Shown: positions 5,535 through 6,119 of the stretch, in pieces
Numbering within the stretch: the stretch's first letter is position 1
Layout: each line of letters begins with the position of its first letter
NCBI GenBank assembly: GCA_029858845.1
Contig: JAOUEG010000117.1
Span: 1 to 6,119 of the forward strand
DNA from: Chloroflexota bacterium
GTDB lineage: Bacteria; Chloroflexota; Limnocylindria; Limnocylindrales; CSP1-4
Direction of reading: 5' to 3'
DNA: 6,119 nucleotides
Program-made: the position numbers and the translations under genes
The notes under the pieces: model-generated
Seen by the model: the letters and a program-made list of their open reading frames with translations, nothing else
Databases searched by the model: none
What the model was told of the DNA's origin: nothing

Positions 5535-6119
5535 GTGACGACCATCGCTCCGAACGACTTCGCGCACCTCCACGTCCACTCGGAATTCAGCCTTCTTGAC
5601 GGCCTCGGCCGGATCTCGGAGCTGGTCGATGCGGCGGCCCAGCAGGGCATGGATTCGATGGCGATCACGGACCACGGCGCCCTTTATGGGGCGGTCGCCT
5701 TCTACCAGGCCGCGAAGAGCAAGGGCATCAAGCCGATCATCGGGGTCGAGACCTACGTCGCACCGCGCTCGATGACTTCGAAGGAAGGCAAGGCGGACAG
5801 CCAGCCCTTCCACCTGATCCTCCTGGCGAAGGACGACACGGGCTATCGCAACCTGTGCCGCCTCGTGACCGACGCTCACATCGACGGCTACTACTACAAG
5901 CCGCGTATCGACCACGAGCACCTGGCACGCAACAGCGCCGGTCTGATCGGCCTGAGCGCGTGCCTCGGCGGCGAGGTCGCCAAGGCGCTCGAAGTCGAGG
6001 ACTGGGAACTGGCCCGCCAGGTCGCCGGCGAATACGGTGACATCTTCGGCAAGGACGGGTTCTTCCTCGAGCTCCAGGACCACGGCCTGGCGGAGCAGAC
6101 CCGGCTGAACAGTCAGTTG
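5535..6119 (+). CDS. dnaE: DNA polymerase III subunit alpha, N-terminal part (3' end outside window)
   Basis: The 195 visible residues form the N-terminal PHP domain of the replicative polymerase alpha subunit. HLHVHSEFSLLDG (11-23) is the diagnostic opening, followed by MAITDHGALYG (42-52), KPIIGVETYVAP (66-77), FHLILLAKD (92-100), GYYYKPRID (118-126), LIGLSACLGGEV (137-148) and LELQDHG (178-184). Putative PHP metal ligands seen so far are all of the active type: His 13, His 15, Asp 46/His 47, Glu 72, His 93 and Cys 143. E. coli DnaE, in contrast, has lost part of this set. The reading frame has no stop up to the window edge. GTG at 5535 is chosen because it lies ten residues before the conserved HLHVH, as is usual for the family, and because of the -10-like element just ahead. 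The gene lies 48 bp after the cytochrome but is probably transcribed separately; it has no functional link to the respiratory genes. Confidence 0.95.
   Translation, partial: MTTIAPNDFAHLHVHSEFSLLDGLGRISELVDAAAQQGMDSMAITDHGALYGAVAFYQAAKSKGIKPIIGVETYVAPRSMTSKEGKADSQPFHLILLAKDDTGYRNLCRLVTDAHIDGYYYKPRIDHEHLARNSAGLIGLSACLGGEVAKALEVEDWELARQVAGEYGDIFGKDGFFLELQDHGLAEQTRLNSQL

Noticed and set aside
5112..6083. 323-codon minus-strand open frame across the cytochrome end and dnaE
   Set aside because: It runs antisense through two confidently identified genes and their intergenic region, and shows no recognisable motif.
1..6119. tRNA, rRNA, CRISPR array, insertion sequence or phage gene
   Set aside because: I saw no regularly spaced repeats, transposase or integrase motifs, terminal inverted repeats or tRNA-like fold in the window.

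Overview
The window is about two-thirds G+C, densely coded and bacterial. The start of dnaE at the right edge, a cytochrome/iron-sulfur/NrfD respiratory operon in the middle and a Zincin_1-type protein on the left all look chromosomal. Two genes appear to start without a Shine-Dalgarno sequence, just downstream of a TAnnnT element, a style common in Actinobacteria, Deinococcus and several Chloroflexota. Together with the G+C and the Ser/Ala/Pro linker of one cytochrome, this suggests a high-GC, probably non-proteobacterial lineage such as Chloroflexota. That placement is inference only; there is no rRNA or other decisive marker.

Layout. (1) 1-587 (+): 3' part of an SGNH/GDSL hydrolase. (2) 640-1056 (-): a small Zincin_1-family metallopeptidase, convergent with the hydrolase; a GC-rich hairpin lies in the 52-bp gap. 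(3) 1057-1323: a 267-bp intergenic region with short inverted repeats and a weak promoter candidate. (4) 1324-5486 (+): a tight five-gene cluster encoding a three-helix small membrane protein, an anchored six-heme cytochrome c, a Tat-exported 4x[4Fe-4S] ferredoxin-like subunit, an NrfD/PsrC-type membrane quinone subunit and an anchored seven-heme cytochrome c. (5) 5535-6119 (+): the first 195 codons of DNA polymerase III alpha (DnaE), cut by the window end.

The five-gene cluster is the main point of interest. Its gaps are 10 bp, 9 bp, a 4-bp ATGA overlap and a 4-bp GTGA overlap, so it reads as one transcript. The NrfD-like protein should exchange electrons with the (mena)quinone pool, the iron-sulfur subunit should wire it to the outer face, and the two cytochromes supply 13 c-type hemes. 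No molybdopterin oxidoreductase, nitrite reductase or other terminal catalytic subunit is encoded in the cluster, which is bounded on both sides by unrelated genes. It therefore looks like a stand-alone quinone-cytochrome electron-transfer module whose partner is encoded elsewhere or is extracellular.
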